A program made the position numbers and the translations under genes. A stretch of 30,317 bases of DNA from positions 1 through 30,317 of the forward strand of contig DATKXO010000233.1 in the NCBI GenBank assembly GCA_035528995.1. The letters run 5' to 3'. Below are positions 27,502 through 30,317 of the stretch, in pieces. Position 1 is the stretch's first letter; every line of letters starts with the position of its first letter. Origin of the DNA: DATKXO01 sp035528995 (GTDB lineage Bacteria > Planctomycetota > Phycisphaerae > UBA1845). The notes beneath the pieces were generated by a model, which worked only from the letters and a program-made list of their open reading frames with translations, was not told where the DNA came from and searched no databases.

Positions 27502-27536
27502 AATAGCGAATTGCGAAGAGCGAATAGCGAATCGAG
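27502..27536. repeat. Heptamer repeat array, GCGAA type, block 3
   Basis: GCGAA-type heptamers just past the NACHT stop. It shares 19 exact bases with the upstream block at 23135-23153, so related repeats lie on both sides of the NACHT gene. Confidence 0.65.
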
Positions 27537-27547
27537 ATCAGATAGTC

Positions 27548-27589
27548 GCGGCAGGTCAACCCGCCTTCGGCGGAACGACCTGCCCTACG
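27548..27589. repeat. 42-bp palindromic repeat, copy 1
   Basis: It contains GGCAGGTC and GACCTGCC as outer arms, and CCGCC-TTC-GGCGG as the inner hairpin, with AAC on both sides of the inner one. The whole 42 bases recur exactly at 28306-28347. Confidence 0.8.
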
Positions 27590-27713
27590 TCTCCCCGACA
27601 ACTCGTGACTGCGCCCACACTGCACCGGCAGCGGGCGGAATCCGCCCTACGCCGGTTGGTCGGCGGGGGTGGCGGGGTTTTGCGGTGGGGGTGGGGCGGG
27701 GTATGGTGGGGGT

Positions 27714-28298
27714 ATGAGGAGTAAGCCGCGGCCGGATTTCAGGGAGCAGGTTATGGCGGTCGATCGCGTCGAGGCGTTGCTGCGCCGGGTGGGCGAGGCG
27801 CTGGACGGGGCCGGGATACCCTACGGGGTGGCCGGGGGGAACGCGGTGGCGGCCTGGGTGGCCACGGTCGACGAAGGCGCGGTGCGGGCCACCAAGGACG
27901 TGGACGTGCTGGTGAGGCGGGCGGACCTGGCCGGTGTGGCCGCGGCCCTGCAGCCGGTCGGGCTGATTCCGGTCGACGTGCTGGGGGTGACCATCTTCGT
28001 CGATCAGCAGCGGCCGAATCCCAGGACGGGGGTACACATCATCCCGGCCAAGGAACTCATTCGGGCCCATTACGCGCACCCCGCGCCGGACGTGACGGAG
28101 GTGGTTCGTGCGGCCGGCGGGTTCGCGGTGATCGACCTGGCGGCGCTGGTGACGATGAAGCTGCAGGCATTTCGTGACATCGACCGCGTGCACATTCGCG
28201 ATCTTCTGTCGGTCAATCTGATCGACGCGGGGCTGATCGGGAAGTTGCCGGCCGACCTGCGTGGGCGTTTGAAGGAAATACAGGACGCCCGGGAATGA
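27714..28298 (+). CDS. Nucleotidyltransferase-fold protein
   Basis: 194 residues from the ATG at 27714; an ATG at 27753, preceded by GGGAGCAGG, is an alternative start. The polymerase-beta-like nucleotidyltransferase pattern is present: GGNAVAAWV at 41-49, then TKDVDVLV, giving D62-x-D64 as metal ligands. A third carboxylate may lie in the following sheet. The C-terminal half is helical (LAALVTMKLQAFRDIDRVH), as in the MNT/AbiEii-like and aminoglycoside-type transferases. No toxin-antitoxin partner is adjacent. The substrate cannot be told. It is 216 bases past the NACHT gene, is flanked on both sides by copies of a 42-bp repeat, and is convergent with the DUF362 gene. Confidence 0.75.
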   Translation: MRSKPRPDFREQVMAVDRVEALLRRVGEALDGAGIPYGVAGGNAVAAWVATVDEGAVRATKDVDVLVRRADLAGVAAALQPVGLIPVDVLGVTIFVDQQRPNPRTGVHIIPAKELIRAHYAHPAPDVTEVVRAAGGFAVIDLAALVTMKLQAFRDIDRVHIRDLLSVNLIDAGLIGKLPADLRGRLKEIQDARE

Positions 28299-28305
28299 GA
28301 TGCTT

Positions 28306-28347
28306 GCGGCAGGTCAACCCGCCTTCGGCGGAACGACCTGCCCTACG
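28306..28347. repeat. 42-bp palindromic repeat, copy 2
   Basis: Exact second copy of the repeat at 27548-27589, same orientation. It lies 8 bases after the nucleotidyltransferase stop. The following bases to 28424 include another imperfect palindrome (GGTGGGTTTCGCTGCGCTG then CACC). Confidence 0.8.
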
Positions 28348-28424
28348 GTGCTGTTCAGACGGCCTGCGGGGACGCGGGCTGCTACGCGCAGAGCGTTGGT
28401 GGGTTTCGCTGCGCTGCACCGACC

Positions 28425-29597
28425 CTACACGTTGGTGGGGGTTGTGGGGGTTACGGATTTCCAGCCTTGGGGGTCGGGTTGGAGGTGTTCCCAGTTGGCG
28501 AAGAGCTCGCCCCAGTCGCTGTTGAGGGCCTGGTCGACGCGGGACTTGCCGATGAAGGGCATCCACATCCAGTCGTGGTAGGCGATGCTGGCCAGGTAGG
28601 ACCAGGGGGCCAGCCAGGTCTTGAGGGACCACTCGATCCAACGCTTCAGACTGCCCCAGTAGATGCGGTGCTGCATCCTGGCCGCAAAGGTCATCTCTTT
28701 GAAGGGGCCGACGAAGTTCCAGCGCTCGGCGGCGGCCTCGGTGTCGCCGACGATCTGGATCTCGTCCGTGTCGCCGCAGCCCAGGCCCATGTCGTGGGCG
28801 ATGCGGATGAACTTGCAGTCGTCGAGCGGGTCGAAGCCCATGAGTCGGGCGGCCACCGCGTCGATGGCGACCTGGTCGGCCGAGGCCAGGATGACGTTCT
28901 TGACATAGGGGATCATGCAGCGGGGCCCGGGGCCGTCGCCGGCGAAGGTGCCGTCCATGACCGCGAAGACGCCCTTGTGGATCCTTTTCTGGATCATGAG
29001 CAGGTCGACGAGGGTTTCGTGGATGACGGGGTGGGTCCAGTGTCGTTTCTCGTTGAGCAGGCCGCCGAAGGCGTTCTTCATGGCACCGGTGGTGGTGGTG
29101 AAGATGTGCGTCTTGACGGTGGGCAGGTGGATGATGTTCTCGCCGAGGAATCGCCGGGGGATGGAGAAGCCGTCGGGGTAGACGTCGTTGAGGACCAGGA
29201 GCTTGTCGGAGAGGTCGCCGATGGCCTCGCGGATGTTGATCCAGGGCTCGTTCTCGTAGAGGTGGATGTTTCGCAGGCCGTGGCGCTCGATGACGGGCAG
29301 GTGCTTGTTGAGCCGCTCGCCGGTCTTGGCGCTGACCACGACGGTTCGGTTGTGGCAGGCGTGGAGGAGGTCCTTCGAGTAGCCGTCGGCCAGCAGGGCC
29401 CGGATGACGCCCTCGAGCTGCCAAGGCGTCGTGGAGCAGGCCGGGTAAAACTGCTGCCAGGAGATGTTGATCTTGAGGGCGGTGTCGGCGGTGCGGTCGA
29501 TGACGTCCTGATAGCCGGCCAGGTTCATCAGGCGGTGGTAATCGGCCAGGACGGTGGCGGGCGAGGTTTTCAGGATGGCGACCGTCGAACGACTCAT
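28425..29597 (-). CDS. DUF362-domain protein
   Basis: 390 residues; the ATG at 29597 has AAGGGGG about eight bases upstream. It has the DUF362 hallmarks: KINISWQQFYPACSTTPWQLEG is like the family's Ser/Cys-rich opening, and ENIIHLPTVKTHIFTTTTGA followed by MKNAFGGLL fits the conserved core (LPKLKTH.....GA.KN.FG). DUF362 proteins often carry a C-terminal ferredoxin domain; no CxxCxxC cluster is seen here, and the tail (WGELFANWEHL) is not Cys-rich. The biochemical role of the family is unsettled. It lies downstream of the UbiA-type gene on the same strand, with 117 bases between them, and may belong to the same unit. Confidence 0.85.
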   Translation of the reverse strand: MSRSTVAILKTSPATVLADYHRLMNLAGYQDVIDRTADTALKINISWQQFYPACSTTPWQLEGVIRALLADGYSKDLLHACHNRTVVVSAKTGERLNKHLPVIERHGLRNIHLYENEPWINIREAIGDLSDKLLVLNDVYPDGFSIPRRFLGENIIHLPTVKTHIFTTTTGAMKNAFGGLLNEKRHWTHPVIHETLVDLLMIQKRIHKGVFAVMDGTFAGDGPGPRCMIPYVKNVILASADQVAIDAVAARLMGFDPLDDCKFIRIAHDMGLGCGDTDEIQIVGDTEAAAERWNFVGPFKEMTFAARMQHRIYWGSLKRWIEWSLKTWLAPWSYLASIAYHDWMWMPFIGKSRVDQALNSDWGELFANWEHLQPDPQGWKSVTPTTPTNV

Positions 29598-29714
29598 GTT
29601 TCGACCCCCTTTTTTTTGTCGGCTATATCGGCGTGTCCCACGGTTCCCCGGGTTCTGAAGTCGCCGTCGGCTACCGGCTCTTACGTTTTGCGGCGATCGC
29701 TGTTCGCCATTGGT

Positions 29715-30317
29715 TCATATCCCCGACCAGGCCCGCAACTGGTTCTTGTAGACGATGACCAGTGCGATGAGCCCCCAGAGGACGACGGTGGCCAGGAAGG
29801 GGCGGTCCTTGAAGAGGATATCGGTCGGCCCGTGCAGATGCCCCGACTCGGTCAACATAGCATAGCGAAAGACGCCGTAGACGACCAACGGCAGGGTGTA
29901 GAGGAAGTGCTCCTTCTCGAACGGCGTCGGGTGGCCGCGGTAGGGCGTGATGGTATAGAGGAGGAAGGTGACGATGGCGGTTCCGGCGGTGACGCTGATC
30001 AGGTGATTGAGCAGCTCCGGGGTGTAGCGGAGCAGGGTTTTGCGATGTGAGGCGGCGTCGTCGGCGTTGCCCAGGGTGGCCAGCTCGCAGCGTCGCTTTC
30101 CGAATCCCATGAACATGCAGATCATGAAGGTGCAGACGATGAGCCAGGGGGAGATGAACACCTCGACCGCGGCCGCCCCGGCCGCCGCCCGCAGCACGAA
30201 GCCGATGGCGATCAGGATGACGTCCAGGATCATGCGCTGCTTGAGGTCGATCGAGTAGACCAGCATGGCGACGAAGTAGATGGCCACCATGGCGGTCGCG
30301 GCCGGTTGCAGAAAGCG
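29715..30317 (-). CDS. UbiA-type prenyltransferase, decaprenyl-phosphate phosphoribosyltransferase-like (partial)
   Basis: The frame runs from the window edge (start missing) to the stop at 29715, about 200 residues. Membrane segments alternate with loops. LVYSIDLKQRMILDVILIA then GFVLRAAAGAAAVEV and SPWLIVCTF, KRRCELA, and near the end GPTDILFKDRPFL are closely reminiscent of decaprenyl-phosphate phosphoribosyltransferase (DPPR synthase) in the UbiA superfamily. That enzyme joins phosphoribose pyrophosphate to a polyprenyl phosphate, which gives arabinose or ribose donors for cell-surface sugars. The first Asp-rich motif would be in the missing part. The exact substrate is not certain. Confidence 0.85.
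   Translation of the reverse strand, partial: RFLQPAATAMVAIYFVAMLVYSIDLKQRMILDVILIAIGFVLRAAAGAAAVEVFISPWLIVCTFMICMFMGFGKRRCELATLGNADDAASHRKTLLRYTPELLNHLISVTAGTAIVTFLLYTITPYRGHPTPFEKEHFLYTLPLVVYGVFRYAMLTESGHLHGPTDILFKDRPFLATVVLWGLIALVIVYKNQLRAWSGI

Noticed and set aside
27714..28298. Nucleotidyltransferase-like protein as an abortive-infection toxin partner of the NACHT protein
   Set aside because: There is no antitoxin partner, it is 216 bases away across repeats, and such transferases are common outside defence. Linkage alone is too weak.

Overview
The window reads as chromosomal DNA of a planctomycete (phylum Planctomycetota). The best evidence is the 16S rRNA gene on the minus strand (15367-16922), which matches exactly the target of probe EUB338-II, the probe designed for Planctomycetes. 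It differs by eye from the Pla46 and Pla886 targets, which suggests a less-sampled lineage. High GC, an ECF sigma factor next to a Ser/Thr kinase, an IPTL-CTERM sorting signal, a dockerin-type Ca-binding tail on a secreted protease, and a 16S gene with no 23S or tRNA beside it all agree with this. No mobile element, CRISPR array or tRNA gene was found.

Layout. Positions 1-4.0 kb: the start of a lipoprotein S41-type peptidase (-), a secreted double retropepsin-like protein (-), a PadR-type repressor (+) whose promoter carries a perfect 19-bp palindrome, a mirrored set of intergenic hairpins, and a STAS-domain protein (+). 4.1-8.4 kb: a very large secreted subtilisin (S8) with Cys-rich repeats and a dockerin end (-). 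8.9-13.9 kb: ECF sigma factor, membrane Ser/Thr kinase with a TPR-like C-terminal half, and an exported IPTL-CTERM protein, all +, the last two overlapping by ATGA. 13.9-17.3 kb: structured intergenic DNA, a 71-aa zinc-ribbon protein (+), and the solitary 16S gene with a candidate promoter and terminator. 17.4-22.1 kb: a zinc-ribbon membrane protein (-), a 58-aa protein (+), and a two-gene operon (-) of a membrane-anchored PilB/GspE-like protein with a broken Walker A motif and a CvpA-like protein with a large soluble tail. 22.3-28.3 kb: a stand-alone Clp N-domain protein, a repeat-rich gap, a 1263-aa NACHT-HEAT protein and a nucleotidyltransferase-like protein, all +. 28.4-30.3 kb: a DUF362 protein and the end of a UbiA/decaprenyl-phosphate phosphoribosyltransferase-like protein, both -.

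The most interesting locus is the NACHT gene. Its C-terminal half is a HEAT array in an exact 32-residue (96-bp) register with a recurring Trp. Its codon use looks different from the NACHT half and from the short tail. Heptamer repeats and hairpin repeats occupy the gaps around it. It looks like an NLR-like sensor, plausibly anti-phage, with an exchangeable sensor module; that function is inferred. Second is the CvpA / inactive-PilB pair, which may be a scaffold rather than a motor. Composition and motif statements are by eye; no search was run.
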